Assembly (NCBI RefSeq): GCF_026213295.1
Contig: NC_079419.1
Location: 24,838,111 to 24,902,110, forward strand
DNA from: Gadus chalcogrammus
Lineage: Eukaryota > Chordata > Actinopteri > Gadiformes > Gadidae
Length of the DNA: 64,000 bases
Direction: 5' to 3'
Below, one piece after another: positions 30,745 through 50,078 of this stretch (positions are counted from its first letter, which is position 1; the number at the start of each line of letters is the position of its first letter). Below the pieces are notes generated by a model, which was given only the letters and a program-made list of their open reading frames with translations, had not been told where the DNA came from and did no database searches. Made by a program: the position numbers and the translations under genes.

Positions 30745-31162
30745 ATAAACACATAAGGTTAACAATCATAATACAATTTCTGCATCTTATGTTTTGGAAC
30801 AACAAAAAAAATATTCAGTTCCACTCCCAGTCCAACCGATGATCCCAGTATTTTACTACTTTGTGAATCAGAAAGATTGCAGGAATGTAGAATCAGGACC
30901 GAAACCAGTAAGAGATCGGGATCCGCGGCACATTTTGGACTGAGGGGAAGAAAGTCAAATGCTGATAAATAAAACACTGTATTCAAGACCATTTAAACCC
31001 TTCTGCTACTGACAAGCGTTGCATTTCAACTGCTCGTTTGTTAAGAGTTTGATGTGAGGATGACAACACAAGCAGTGTTTGACAGACACTACTGTAGCGC
31101 AGTCTACTGGTTTGACATTCAAAGACCAGTCACACCCCCCCTTGACTCTGTTTGCGTGTGTG

Positions 31163-37882
<6,720 letters not shown>

Positions 37883-38564
37883 TGGTGCAATCTAAGAGTG
37901 TGATCACGTTGAGTAGGGGGACTCCTTGGGATCAAGGTAGAAGCCTACATACATAGGCCTATAGTTCAAAAGGTATGTTCCAGCTTTTTATTGTCGTCTT
38001 TTGCCTGTAAGATACAAGTAACAGCATGTCTATTAATACAGTTTCAGGTTTGCTTTTACCTCTAGTTTTAATATAGAGAATATTTTGCCTCGAGGGTATA
38101 CATTCTGTAATAGATAAATAGATTTATTTCAGAGTGGGAGGGTTGCTTTTAACAGCAAATAAAAAGACATTAAAGTAAGTAGACTACAAACTTTAATGTG
38201 CGTCCAGCACGGAAACACATAACACACAGTTTAGCCACCAACATGCATTATACAAAGGAAATTATACAAAGTTATACCATCGTATCAGGTCATCCAACAC
38301 GTGTAAATTGAATAATCGTGTATAAATGTTGGTTTGTTTAAAGGTCTGTAGTAAGCAGAGTTGACTGGCATAAGGCATGCGCTTGACACGTTTACTACAA
38401 ATAGACATAACAAAATCCACAATTAACCTTATAAGTCCATCCAATGAAAGATTAGATGGTTTTGCACAATGTAATAACGTAATCAAACTTTTACCATTGA
38501 CAGAACATCACGCAGCAGCTGTCCGATAAAAACACTGCAGTGCCATGCTGTCGCTTATGAAACG

Positions 38565-38665
38565 CGTCACGATTGGTCTGGCCCCACCAATGAGAAGGGC
38601 CTATCTGGTCTAACCAATGAGAAGGGCCTATCTGGCCCATCCAATGAGAAGGGCCTATCTGCGAG
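38565..38665. promoter_or_regulatory. Triplicated CCAAT-containing repeat upstream of senp5
   Basis: Three tandem copies (about 31 bp) of CCAATGAGAAGGGCCTATCT, with a further ATTGG just before them, about 0.7 kb upstream of the senp5 start codon. CCAAT is the core site of NF-Y. The promoter role is inferred from position only. Confidence 0.5.
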
Positions 38666-38709
38666 TTGTCCAGACTCTGATCACCCCCAAGAGAGCTTTA
38701 ACTGACTTT

Positions 38710-39000
38710 CTTTAATAGGTCCATATAACTGACCGATGCACCCAAACCCTCAAACCTTAAAAATTATCGCTCAACCTAACCATCTCTTTAACCTTATTCT
38801 TAAACTCAACCCCTTAAAACCTTACATAAACATAACCATCTCTAATCCATTACCTTAATTTAACCATCTCTAACATAGCCTTACATTTAATAATCTCTAA
38901 CCTAATTCCTAGATGTAACCATTTCTAATCTAAAACCTTAATTTAACCAATCACTAAATTAATACCTAATGCCATGTTATAGGCTTAAATTAGCAATTTA
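38710..39000. repeat. Degenerate (TAACC/CTTAA)-rich low-complexity tract
   Basis: Irregular repetition of AACCATCTCTAA, CCTTAA and TTTAACC motifs between senp5 and ahsg. Not a telomere array, since the spacing and sequence vary. No gene seen here. Confidence 0.6.
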
Positions 39001-39442
39001 TTAATTTAGTCTAACCATACCCTACTAGATTATACTGGAAATTGAATTCTAAATATATGAAGACAATATATACTGTAGGCAAATCTACATACATTTTAAT
39101 TATTTGACGCAAAAAAGTTGATCCAGTATTAAGGCACAAAATATAATGATTAATATATGAAAGGGCCCCCACTCCAACGTGCGATGTCAATACAGGGCAG
39201 GGCAGATTTGAATAGCTTGTAATGGCTAACCACAAACAGATCTGGTGGTAAAATAGGTGCCCTTTAATATGGATGAGAGACTTTTAAATCATCTCATACT
39301 ACAGGGCATGAGTATGATCTATGAAGTTCCATAAACCTCCTTAATTGTCACTCAAGTTATATGAACAATTATTAATCCCAGTGTAGCTGCATGCAGTGAT
39401 AAGAATGGAGAATCAGAGAGAAGGTGAAGCTTCCCAGACACT

Positions 39443-39449
39443 TATATAA
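39443..39449 (+). promoter_or_regulatory. Candidate ahsg TATA box
   Basis: TATATAA about 300 bp before the ahsg start codon, the best TATA-like match in the upstream region. It would imply a 5' UTR of about 270 nt unless an untranslated exon is present. Confidence 0.35.
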
Positions 39450-39748
39450 GAACACCACGGTCATCGCTCATTATAGTTAATCTATAGCCCTCTCCAGAAT
39501 TAGAAAGTTTACATTTGGCACCAACCACCCCCCTGAGGTGCACTACACACTATTTCACGTGACGCAATAACGAAGGGGGCAGCCGCAGTGTTTATCTTGG
39601 CTGAGTTTGTCAGTTTGAAAGTTAAACAGACGCTAGGATACATATACCAGGATGAACGTCGCCTGGTCTCCCTATCGTACTCTTGACTCGCCTCGATCGC
39701 TATCGGCAGATCTTAAACCTTTTGGCCCTGTAGCCCATCTTGCGGAAA

Positions 39749-40748
39749 ATGTGCTCCATGAGCATCGCCGTGACTCTGGTTCTCGTGGCACTGGGGGCCC
39801 AAGGGCTGCCAACTGTAGGGCTGCCCCCCGGCGGACTGCCCCCCGTCGGGCTACCCATTTTCAGTCGGCCTCCATGCGATTCTCCTGACATAGAAGCTGT
39901 AGCCATGGTGGCTCAGGATTACCTAAATGGCCAACACACTCACGGCTACAAGTACGTCCTGAACAGGATTGAGGACGTAAAGATCATCACAACGGTAAGC
40001 CAGATGGGCCGGGGGCACAAAACACTGAAGTTACACCCCGCGTATACCTAAAGCTGCAGCCACCCCAGTGTTTAGGTTTTGACATCTCCAAAATACAGTT
40101 TAAAGAAGACCACCTTATTTACTAGGGAAATAAGTGAAAAAAATTCTTAAAGAATCTACAGAAGAGTGTAGGCTATTTGTGTGATTATATACAATATGCA
40201 AATGTATTTATTGTTCTAGTTTCACAGGTGAGAATGTTATTAAGATCCGATCGGTTCTTTAATCGACTTGCCTATCATACGACATTCATTGACTTCCATG
40301 TGATATTTTGAACAAATGGTTGGCTTCAATTGGTCTTATTTTAACATGTCCCTCATGTTCTCTGTAGCTCAGTGGAGAAGCTACATACCTGATGGAGGTG
40401 GACCTATTGGAGACAAGCTGCCATGTGCTGGATCCCAAGCCTCTTACCAACTGCTCTGTCAGGCCCAAAGTGATGACGGTGAGACTCATAGAGTAGGTCA
40501 CAAAGATAGATGAAAGGTGTCCCTTTATTACAAAGTCAGATGAGAGTAACGTTGATGGTGATGGCAGTTCGTTTTTTCATATTTAAACACATCTATACAC
40601 ACACATATAAATTATAAAATGATATACATTATGTGCTTGTGACTCAGGCAGTTGAAGGAGACTGCGACGTGGTGTTGAAGCAGGTGGGCGGGGCTCTAAG
40701 CGTCACCGCCTTCAAATGTAAAACTGAAGGTAATTATGGTTCTTAATG

Positions 40749-40809
<61 letters not shown>

Positions 40810-41978
40810 AAAATTAAACCTTTCTTCTTGTTGCAGAGTCAAGAGAAGACATGTGCCTCGACTGCCCCACCCTCCTCCCCCTGAATGACACCATTGGATT
40901 AGACTTTGTCCAGGCGTCTCTAGGAACCTTCAACGTCAGAACCAATCAGACCTTCAGCCTAATGGAGGTTGGGAGGATGTCCAAAAAGGTACATTCTGAC
41001 ATGATCACACCTTCAGATATTCAACAAGAAATAAATAAAGACTGCATTTGAGTCCGTAAGACCAAAGATGTTTTTTCTATCTTGGTTTCAGCCGATATCT
41101 GCTGGAGACATCATTGCGGCTGAGTATGTCATAATAGGAGCCAATTGTACAAGCAGTGAATGTGTGCCCTTGGATAATGCTGTAAGTAAAGCGAGAAATC
41201 AATCAATCCTTCTCTGAGAATTATTTAGGGACAATAAATATAAATCGTATCAACATACAAGCTATTGTGACTACAATAATCCTACATGCTCCAAGAGTCA
41301 TTCATGAAATTATTTCCTACTTTAGGAACAAGGCTTTTGCGTGGCAGAAGGTTTGGGTTCTGACTACACCGTCGACTGCACTATGTTTGGCGTTCTGGTA
41401 AATCAAACCATTCAATAATCAACATTCCCTAATGTAAATTCATAAACCTCAAAACAAGTTTTAATTCTGGTCCATTTAACGTTTTTCAGTCAATAAACGA
41501 CAGCAGCACTGCAGCCTCCAGTCCTTCCCTCCTCCCAGTGATCCAGCCAGGTCTGAGACACCACAAACTCACCCTCATCCATAACCCCGGGCTCAGCGGA
41601 CTCCTGTCTGCCGAATCCGCCGGCGAGTCCGGCGAATCCACTGAGTCCGGTGAGGTGGTTCAAGTGGTGCTTGGGTCACCAACCTCCGTGGCGGCTGACC
41701 CTCCCCTGTCTACTCTCGTCCCCGTTAACGCTGTTCTCGACCCGGTCATGGAGCTCTTGCCAACTCTACCCGTCAACCTGACAGTGGAGGACAAAGACAT
41801 AGCTGATGTCGTGCCAACGGTTGGCTCCATCCCGACCGCGGGTCTGCCAGCCGGTGATGACAGCACAAAGGCTGTGGTAGTAAAAAGGGCAGCAGAATCA
41901 GTTAAGCCCGTCATGCTTGATGTCACAGAACTGACCCTTCCTGTTCCACAATGTCCCGGGAGGATCAGACACTATTAG
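39749..41978 (+). CDS. ahsg: Fetuin-A / alpha-2-HS-glycoprotein
   Basis: Secreted plasma glycoprotein of the cystatin superfamily. In other vertebrates it is made in liver and binds calcium phosphate. Exons: 39749-39994, 40368-40478, 40648-40729, 40837-40988, 41092-41181, 41326-41397, 41490-41978. Total 1242 nt (413 aa), phases consistent. There is a hydrophobic signal peptide, then cystatin-like D1 with LETSCHVLDPKPLTNCSVR and AVEGDCDVVL, then D2 with DCPTLLPLNDT. The C-terminal region is rich in Pro/Ser/Val and ends CPGRIRHY, matching the family ending CPGRIRH. A second Met three residues in could serve as the start. The short PxGLP repeat after the signal peptide is unusual. Tail-to-tail with the next gene. 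Confidence 0.92.
40749..40808. repeat. (CA)n microsatellite
   Basis: About 60 bp of CA in ahsg intron 3. Confidence 0.97.
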
Positions 41979-42153
41979 GGGTTTGGCGGTTCCTCGTCAC
42001 AGCGCAAAGACTCCACAGCATCGCAGCGAGGGCTGTCCTGATATACCCCAACATGTCCTGCTGAGACCTGGCTTTATACTACGGGGAACTAGCTGCAGAA
42101 CATAAGCAACTGAAGATTCAGCCAAATATAAACACTGACAACCTTGACCGATC

Positions 42154-42159
42154 AATAAA
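42154..42159 (+). terminator. ahsg polyadenylation signal
   Basis: AATAAA about 175 bp after the ahsg stop codon. Confidence 0.65.
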
Positions 42160-42919
42160 GCTATCCTTATGGTTGTATATTCTCCTATGATGCTTGGTAA
42201 CTATTCATTTAAATGGCAGGGGAGAAAATTCTTAGAATAAACATTTGAACCCAAGTTAGAATTTTGATTTGACCATGGCTGTTGAGCTTCACACTTACTT
42301 GCTTCATACCCACAAGACCCCATAAGATTCAAATAGTTTTTGCCAAATGCGGCCTAATAAAATATAATTCTTGAATCTTCTACATGTCTCTGCACAACAT
42401 AAATTGGTTTGGTAATTGAACTTAAGCCAATGTGTACGTCATTAAGTCAGCCGAAGGGCAGTATTTTTCCAAATGAAAAGCCTATTTAAAAGAAAAGTAG
42501 ATAACTGATTTGGAATTGACAGGGTACTCCCAACATATAAATGTTGGGCGTATGCAAGACCTAACTAAGTTTTCACTGGTTGATATTCAACCTAAAAACA
42601 AGGTTGAATGAAGAGACACATGAACAAAACACTATTTGCATAGACGGGTCAATACTTGAGTAACATCAGTTCCGGAGTTCAAGTAAATAAGTTGAAAAGC
42701 TTTTAAAAGGTCAATGTACTTTTTGCTTAATTTGTCTGGACAGTTCAAACAGTACCACAAATCGTGCTTCTAAAAAGGAACCCATAAGGAAGTTATTGAT
42801 AGGAGATGATGGAAGTTTACTCATTAGAATTCATCTGCATGTCACTTGATATAAACAGGGTCATAAAGAACACAGACGACCACGTTAACTCAGGAAGTTT
42901 GAAATGAAAGAAATAATCT

Positions 42920-42925
42920 TTTATT
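42920..42925 (-). terminator. Candidate polyadenylation signal for the ZP-N-like gene
   Basis: Minus-strand AATAAA about 135 bp past the stop of the 43059-48100 gene. Confidence 0.5.
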
Positions 42926-43058
42926 TTTTTTCACAACATAACTGATCAGTGCATTCTTCTTGGGAACGGTTGGTTAACGTCTCCTGCAGAGAAAAATAAA
43001 ATACATTAAGGCATTAGAAACAATTAAATACAAAGAAGAAGTCTAACCTTGGGAGCCG

Positions 43059-46000
43059 TTACTTGCCATTTGGATAGCCATCAACTGAAGAATGTCTGTT
43101 GAATGTCTGTCCAAGGATATTATTGGATTGATCTTTACTTCTATACATAGCATCCATTTGGTTACCATGTTGTGGTGGATGAGACGTCTCCTTGCTTTGT
43201 GGATAATGTCTTGATGGCTCAAACGCCAAGTGTGTGTGACTACGACCCAGGCCCCTGGCTGCCAGCCTCGGGAAGCTTGGCTCGCTCCCTGGAGGACCAT
43301 GTTCCAACAATAGATGCCCATTGGACAATGGACGTTCCGAGGTCAGCTTTACAAATTTCCTTGAGTTACTCAAAGGGTGCAGAGCCTCAAAGTAGTCAGT
43401 TGAATCAACACTTGAGGCCATAGCATCTTGAACCATGTCATAATGACCCATTGCAGGTTCCAAAATCGTAAACAGACCTTGAGTCACAAGGGTTTGAGAT
43501 GGGCTTTGCCTCTCGTCAGTTGATTCCAGTTGAATTTTTGATTGTTCATATTGTTGGATGAAGGTAGGGTGGCCCAACTCTGACTGAGAGGATTCAAAAC
43601 TTATTGGTAAATCCTGGTCAAGGATGCCCTCTGGTGGAGAATATTCAAATTCTTGATTTCCTTTGCTTGCATATTTAACCGCCTGTGATAGAAAATTATG
43701 CAATTTATCCTCCTGATTTTCGAATGGAGGGTTCACAATTGTATCATGGGATGTTTCAATAGTGTTAGGTAGCCCAGAGTCTAGTGTGCCCTGCATTACC
43801 TCTGGAACAGATTGTCCCAATGTAGAGAATGGGGCAATTCTACGGTCATCTTTAAGAGGGTAAATGAAGTGATCATGATGGTGGTAACTGAAGGACACGC
43901 AGCATTGACTTAATCCAGAAAGGCATTTTTCAGGGCAATGTACAAGGGAATTAAATGGGGTTCCTTTTTCAGATTCGCTAGGTTTTGTTTGGGTCACTGT
44001 AGCTAGAGGATCGCTAGGTTGAAGGTTTGTAGTGTCCCAGGTTTTAGGTTGCTTGGGGTGAGTCAGAGTTTCTTGCCCTTCAGTCTTTGAAGTTGGTGAT
44101 GCAGGTTTCTGTGAAGGACCAACAGGAAGAGATGGATAGAATGGAGTATGATAGTAAGGTGGAAATTGATCTGGAGTTTGAGAAGTAGATGGTGGTTGCT
44201 TGGTAAAGTAAGGAACTTGATAAGGCCACGTGTTGTGCCCTTCTGGAACTACAGGTGTTTTCCTGTCATGGGTTTTATGTGGCTTGGGATGGGTCACAGG
44301 TTCTTGTCCTTCAGTCTTTGAGGTTGGTGATGCAGGCATCTGTGAAGGACCAACTGGAAGAGATGGAGGATAGAATGGAGTCTGATGGGGTGGAAATGGA
44401 TCTGGAGTTTGAGATGCAGATGGATGTGATGGCCAGGTAAAGTAAGGAACTTGATGAGGTTCAGGGTTTTGTCTATCTGGAGCGACAGGTTGTTTGTTTA
44501 TCTGGGTTTTTGGTGGCTTGGGATGAGTCACCGGTTCTTGTCCTTCAGTCTTTGAGGTTGTTGATGCAGGTTTCTGTGGACCACCAGGTGTTGGGAGATC
44601 TGGACCTTGGGAGGGCTGTGGTGGCCAGAAATAGTACGGAAATGGATAAGGCCATTCGTTTTGTCCCTCTGGACCTACAGGTGTTTTACTGTCATGGGTT
44701 TTAGGTGGCTTGTGAGGAGTCACAGGTTCTTGTCCTTCAGCCTTTGAAGTTGGTGATGCAGGCTTCTGTGAAGGACCAACTGGAAGAGATGGAGAATAGA
44801 ATGGAGTCTGATGGGGTGGAAATGGATCTGGAGTTTGAGATGCAGATGGATGTGATGGCCAGGTAAAGTAAGGAACTTGATAAGGTTCAGGGTTTTGTCT
44901 ATCTGGAGCAACAGGTTGTTTGTTTATCTGGGTTTTAGGTGGCTTGGGATGAGTCACCGGTTCTTGTCCTTCAGTCTTTGAGGTTGTTGATGCAGGTTTC
45001 TGTGGAACACCAGGTGTTGGTAGATCAGGACCTTGGGAAGGCTGTGGTGGCAAGAAATAGTACGGAAATGGATAAGGCCATGCGTTTTGTACCTCTGGAC
45101 CTACAGGCGCTTTACTGTCATGGGTTTTAGGTGGCTTGTGAGGAGTCACAGGTTCTTGTCCTTCAGCCTTTGAAGTTGGTGATGCAGGCTTCTGTGAAGG
45201 ACCAACTGGAAGAGATGGAGGATAGAATGGAGTCTGATGGGGTGGAAATGGATCTGGAGTTTGAGATGCAGATGGATGTGATGGCCAGGTAAAGTAAGGA
45301 ACTTGATAAGATTCAGGGTTTTGTCTATCTGGAGCGACAGGTTGTTTGTTTATCTGGGTTTTATGTGGCTTGGGATGAGTCACCGGTTCTTGTCCTTCAG
45401 TCTTTGAAGTTGTTACAGCAGGTTTCTGTGGAACACCAGGTGTTGGTAGATCAGGACCTTGGGAAGGCTGTGGTGGCCAGAAATAGTACGGAAATGGATA
45501 AGGCCATGCGTTTTGTACCTCTGGACCTACAGGCGCTTTACTGCCATGGGTTTTAGGTGGCTTGTGAGGAGTCACAGGTTCTTGTCCTTCAGCCTTTGAA
45601 GTTGGTGATGCAGGCTTCTGTGAAGGACCAACTGGAAGAGATGGATAGAATGGAGTCTGATGGGGTGGAAATTGATCTGGAGTTTGAGAACCAGACGGAT
45701 GTGGTGGCCAGAAATAGTAAGATGGATAAGCCTGGGGTTGTTTGTTGTCTGGGGATGCAGGGTTTTTCGGTGGTACTGTCACTGTTATTTGGGCTTTTGG
45801 TGGTAGATGAAGGGAGTTTTGCTCTTGGCCAACTAGAGTACCAGTCACAGTATTGTTTGGGTATTTCAAGGGAGCCACAGTTGGAAGAACACCTTTGCTT
45901 GGGTCATCAAAAATGTGTACGCTTGGACACGAAACTTTAACTGCACCGTCCCCAGCCAGGCCTAGAGTGAACATCCCATCCTGCAACACAAATATTGCCG

Positions 46001-48100
46001 TGTTCACCAATGTTGAAATAAGAGGCATCCAACTATAAAAAGAACAAGGTGTGGAACTATACCTTCACTCCCAAACAGGGGGCATAGCGAATAGAAATAG
46101 CTGCACCTCCAGCATTAGAAGCAAATTCAAATCCAAAGCCACATCTTGGCAAGACCTCCATCAGGGGTTTCCACAGACCATTCACTGAAAACAAAAAGCC
46201 AAATCCTTAGAGCTTTTACAAATCAAGTCACCTAAAGGTCGGTCTACTTGAAAGTTGCAATGTGTAGGATTGAGTGGCCTTTAGTTGAACAGACATGGCA
46301 GAATTGAATATTCATAAAGGTTTTAATTAGTTTAGAATCCCAGGACAGTAATTGTTAAATTTCTTTAGCTTAGAATGAGCCCTTTATATACACATGGGGA
46401 GCGGGTCCACTTCCAACCAGCCCGCAATGTTTAAAGTTCATGTTTCTACAGTAGCCCAGAACGGACAAACTGTTTTAGATAGGACACATTTTCAATTAAC
46501 AATCATAATCACCATCTTAGCTAGGCCCTATAGATGTACAGACTAAATACAACCTATTAAAAAGGTATCAAGGAACCAACTCACTTGGCTACACAATGCT
46601 GAGATAGAAAATGACATCACTTTACAAGTACCAAAGGGCAATTTACAGGTCAATGTATCTTATCCTAATCAAGGGAAAGAGAGAAGGGATAGAGGGGATT
46701 GCAATCTGCCGCCTTACTACTAGATATCACTTAATCCAACACATTGCACCTTTAAACCAAACATTCCATGGAGAAATACATACAATTAACTTGGATTTTT
46801 TGGACTGGAGAAGCCCAGTCCGTGTTCACAACCATTCCTGCAGTGTTGCAGGTTACCCTGGGAGGATTATACAGAGACTGTCTCCTGACAGGGCAAGACA
46901 TTCTCACGGGTATACCCCCCCAATGTAGTGAAAGAACATAGCCCTCTTCCTGTTGGTAGATGGTAATTCCATTGAAGTAAAAAATTATGGAACTACAATT
47001 GGTGAAATTGACATCACCAAGCTTGAAAATCAAACCTCAAGAGAGACGAAACATCCATCATAAGGTGCAACCAAGACCAAATCTCTTTGTGTCGTTTTCA
47101 AGGTATATCCACAGCTTGACGGCAGCTCTGATAGGGGAAGAGGAGCCAGACTGCTTCCTGTATGAAATTTTGGTGTCAGATATATACAGGGAATACATTT
47201 TGAATGTAAATCATAAAAATACACCGGAATACTTAATGACAGATCCATTTCACCCAGGGCATCAAGGTATTACACACTAAACTTACGATTTTTCCAACTT
47301 TGTGAATGAAATGAGCAGTGATTGATTCTTGTTGATACAGGTCGATTATACAATGTAGGCTAAATATTAAGATGCATTTTTTGCATAACTTCATTCCAAG
47401 TAACCACTGTAAGAACCTCAGATAGGCCTCCCCTCGACGCATTTCAAAAACAATTTGGAGCAGGATCAGTATATTTGTTACAAGATATCTTGGACAACAA
47501 TTTCACAATCATTGTTTAAGGCTACAATGAATGAAAATCCAAAATGCTTACCTCTGTCTACCACGAATAGAGCTCCAGGGGTAGAAAACGAACCTTTAAC
47601 ATTCAGCTTCATCGAGTCACCTGTGCATTCAACATTAGGCTCCGTTTGCATCAGTTTCTGAACCTCCACACTGCTGGGGTTTGCATTCCCATTTCCCTGC
47701 GCTCTGAAGTAGGCCTCCGCCTCATCCCTTCCTGCAGGCGTACAAACAAGATTGGCTCAGCTCTACAATCAACATACTTAGATCTAAACCGCTCATAACA
47801 ATCACGATACGTCGAACTGTAAAACTGCCATAATTGTGTTTTTAATTGTTAGTTACCCATATCTGCATCAACAAGAGCTTCTTCCACTATTGCATTTTCG
47901 CGCGGATGCCGTCCATTCATCAGTCTTCCCCGGGGACTATGCGCCTCTTTTGGTTTAGCTTGGGGTGAATTGCCTCTCGAGTTGAACTTCCAAATTACGG
48001 AAGGGTTTGGTGAGGGCACTTTTGAAAGAGCCACGCAGTGGCAACGAGTAATGGCAAGCAATAGCATTCCTATACATATCACAAAGCTTCTCCACGCCAT
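43059..48100 (-). CDS. Secreted ZP-N-like protein with large Pro/Gln/Tyr-rich repeat region
   Basis: Exons (minus): 48100-47857, 47731-47552, 47157-47036, 46949-46784, 46184-46063, 45980-43059. Total 3756 nt (1251 aa), all phases matching. The N-terminus MAWRSFVICIGMLLLAITRC is a signal peptide. Exons 2-5 encode a cysteine-patterned region (VECTGDSMKL, LPSSCGYTL, RDLVLVAPYDGCFV, IPVRMSCP, APCLGVK, VKVSCPSVHI) resembling ZP-N-type modules of egg-coat proteins. The final exon has alternating half-repeats of about 71 residues (one with KPASPTSKAEGQEPVT, the other with KTQINKQPVAPDRQNP) forming a 142-residue unit, then an acidic, serine-rich tail. No membrane segment or furin site is clear. Extracellular matrix or egg-envelope role is inference; I do not recognise a named gene. 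Confidence 0.75.
44020..45790. repeat. 426-bp coding tandem repeat in the ZP-N-like gene
   Basis: About four copies of a 426-bp unit within the large last exon; corresponding points recur at 44513, 44939 and 45365. The frame is kept and there is no stop in any copy. The middle copies are the most alike, suggesting recent unequal exchange. Confidence 0.9.
46190..46780. other. Intron of the ZP-N-like gene
   Basis: AT-rich intron 4 sequence without a recognisable gene or repeat array. Confidence 0.5.
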
Positions 48101-48419
48101 TGAAAATAGTGCACAAAAAACAGCGTGCCGCACAATACCAACATTCACTGATTTGTGGTTAAGGTGCTCTGCGTTAGGACTAATTATCATACAGGGGCGA
48201 GGCTAGCCCATTTTTAGGGGTGCTGAAGCACCCCTAAAAAGGGTCTCAGCACCCCTAAAACGTGGGAGTTAGAAATGTTGTTATTCTAAAAAATGTGTTA
48301 GTCTTTGACAATGTTAAATAATGTCCAAAACATACTCTGTAGTTTGTGGTTTAAAATGTATATGTTAAGGACGAAAATAAAAACATCCCCGCTTAGCAAA
48401 TGGTATCATCCTCTTCTCA
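48101..48419. other. Intergenic with inverted repeat
   Basis: Upstream region of the ZP-N-like gene. It includes a small inverted repeat around 48215-48262 (GTGCTGAAGCACCCCTAAAA and TCAGCACCCCTAAAAC), probably a transposon end. No gene. Confidence 0.45.
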
Positions 48420-48646
48420 GGGCCTGTGTCCACCAAAAGCGTTTTTAAAAGACGGAGCGCTCCGTGAACTGCTTTCAACGCGTTTGTGCGCGCCGCTCAA
48501 AAAAAGACGCACGAAGCGTTTTTCGTTTACGTCATTAAATACGCGTCATCGCTTGTATCCATAGATTCACAGCTTCTATCTGTTGGCTCCATCATATGGC
48601 ATCTGACACCTGAACGTCCTCTCTGGTTACTCCTACAATTTGCGAA

Positions 48647-49066
48647 ATGAATCGAAGATTAATAGCGCTTCTTGCCGTGGCAGCGGAGGTTGCGGACGAT
48701 CCCCCTGCGCCTGTCGTGGTTGCCCGGAGGAGAGTGTGGGTCCACAGTATTAATCGTGGTAGGGGGCAGTACGGGGAATACCACTGGCTGTGTCAAGAGC
48801 TCCGCCTGGACGAGGATCGCTTCAAGGTCTATTTCAGACTCAACCGGCAGCAGTTTGAAGGAGTGTTAACATTTATTGGGCCGACCATCGCCAAGAAGAA
48901 CACCAATTATAGGGAGAGCAACCCAACGGCTTTGCATTTGTCTGAGGTGATTTGTCTGAGGGTCGGCAGCAACAACGCTTCCAGGGACGCGGTCGCAATG
49001 AGGGAGACCTTCAACCGCTATTTTTCATCTCTGCCTGGTCGAGTGACTTGGCAGGATGGAATTTAG
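48647..49066 (+). pseudogene. Harbinger transposase, N- and C-terminal parts joined, DDE core missing
   Basis: 139-codon open frame. The N-terminal part (YHWLCQELRLDEDRFKVYFR, then PTIAKKNTNYRES) resembles HARBI1/PIF transposase N-termini. The end (RETFNRYFSSLPGRVTWQDG) resembles the extreme C-terminus of the same family. The catalytic DDE region between them (about 250 residues in intact family members) is absent. The junction lies near codon 100 (about 48945-48965). Reading frame is kept across the deletion. Confidence 0.75.
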
Positions 49067-49299
49067 TTTATCATTTTTGTCTATATTTAAATCAAAAAAG
49101 GCGAAAAACCAAAACTAATAATACAATTTCTTAAATCAATCCAACATTCATGTTGCATGCTGGATTACTTCTGAAGACAAAAACACACCTTTAACACCTT
49201 CATCATCATCAGAGCATTCATTATCCTACTACTACCCAATGTGATGAAAACAAAACAACATTGTCTTAGCATTTAAATGTTTAATTAACTGATTCATTA

Positions 49300-49575
49300 G
49301 AAAATTATTCCAAGATATTATGTACACATTTGAAACATTTCTTATAGCTTGTACTAAATCTAAATAGAAAATTATTCCAAGATATTATGTACACATTTGA
49401 AACATTTCTTATAGCTTGTACTAAATCTAAATAGAAAATGATTCCAAGATATTATGTACACATTTGAAACATTTCTTATAGCTTGTACTAAATCTAAATA
49501 GAAACTGATTACAAATTTTATTTACACATTTAAAAAAATCTTAAATCTTAAAACTAAATCTAAATAGAAAATGAT
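49300..49575. repeat. 68-bp tandem repeat in the Harbinger element
   Basis: Four copies, the last diverged, containing CCAAGATATTATGTACACAT and CTTGTACTAAATCTAAATAG. Confidence 0.92.
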
Positions 49576-49663
49576 TATGATTAACATAATATTAACATTT
49601 TAGCTGCGATAATATCATTATTAAACATGATAATAATATAAATAATTAATAAATAATTCTCAC

Positions 49664-49796
49664 CTGTAACGCCCAGCATAGATGAAATGTCTCGCCAGGC
49701 CTGGTTGCGTTTTGTTAGGTCGTGGTAGGCCTTCAACGTGAGGTCGTACAGGACCGGACACTCGCTCACAGCTGTTATCAAGCTTTCGTCCGACAT
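49664..49796 (-). CDS. MADF/Myb-like Harbinger accessory protein, first exon
   Basis: Starts MSDESLITAVSECPVLYDLT and continues YHDLTKRNQAWRDISSMLGV, the pattern of MADF/SANT-like DNA-binding proteins that partner Harbinger transposases in nuclear import and target binding. A splice donor (ACAG|GTGAGA) follows at 49663. No downstream exon was identified inside the element, so it is probably truncated. Convergent with the transposase remnant. Confidence 0.7.
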
Positions 49797-50078
49797 GTTT
49801 CAGTTTGTTTCAGTTTGAGTTCGGTTTATACTTTTAGCCTTGCCTCATCCTCGATTTTGATTGGTCGTTCAAAAAAAGCGCCGATGACGTGAAGCGCTTT
49901 TCTTCAAAAGTTCAACTTTTTTCAACGGGGGCGCGCGTCTAAAAGCGCGAGGCGCGTGGAGCGTTTAAACGCTCCGGCCGGCTTTTTAAAAGGCGCGCTG
50001 CTTGCGCGTCCTGCCATAGAGAATGCATTGCAGACCGGCGCTCCGTCTTTTAAAAACGCTTTTGGTGGACACAGGCCC

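Larger units (their letters stand above)
48420..50078. mobile_element. PIF/Harbinger transposon, internally deleted
   Basis: Terminal inverted repeats GGGCCTGTGTCCACCAAAAG and complement, extending through CGTTTTTAAAAGACGGAGCG. They are flanked by a perfect 3-bp TCA duplication (48417-48419 and 50079-50081). It encodes remnants of both Harbinger genes: a transposase lacking its core (+) and a MADF/Myb-like protein exon (-). It also contains four copies of a 68-bp AT-rich repeat (about 49300-49570). Confidence 0.93.

Noticed and set aside
38710..39000. Interstitial telomere repeat
   Set aside because: The CTAACC-like motifs are irregular and never form TTAGGG arrays.
46611..46928. 105-codon plus-strand frame
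   Set aside because: Overlaps an exon of the ZP-N-like gene on the other strand and has no recognisable motif.
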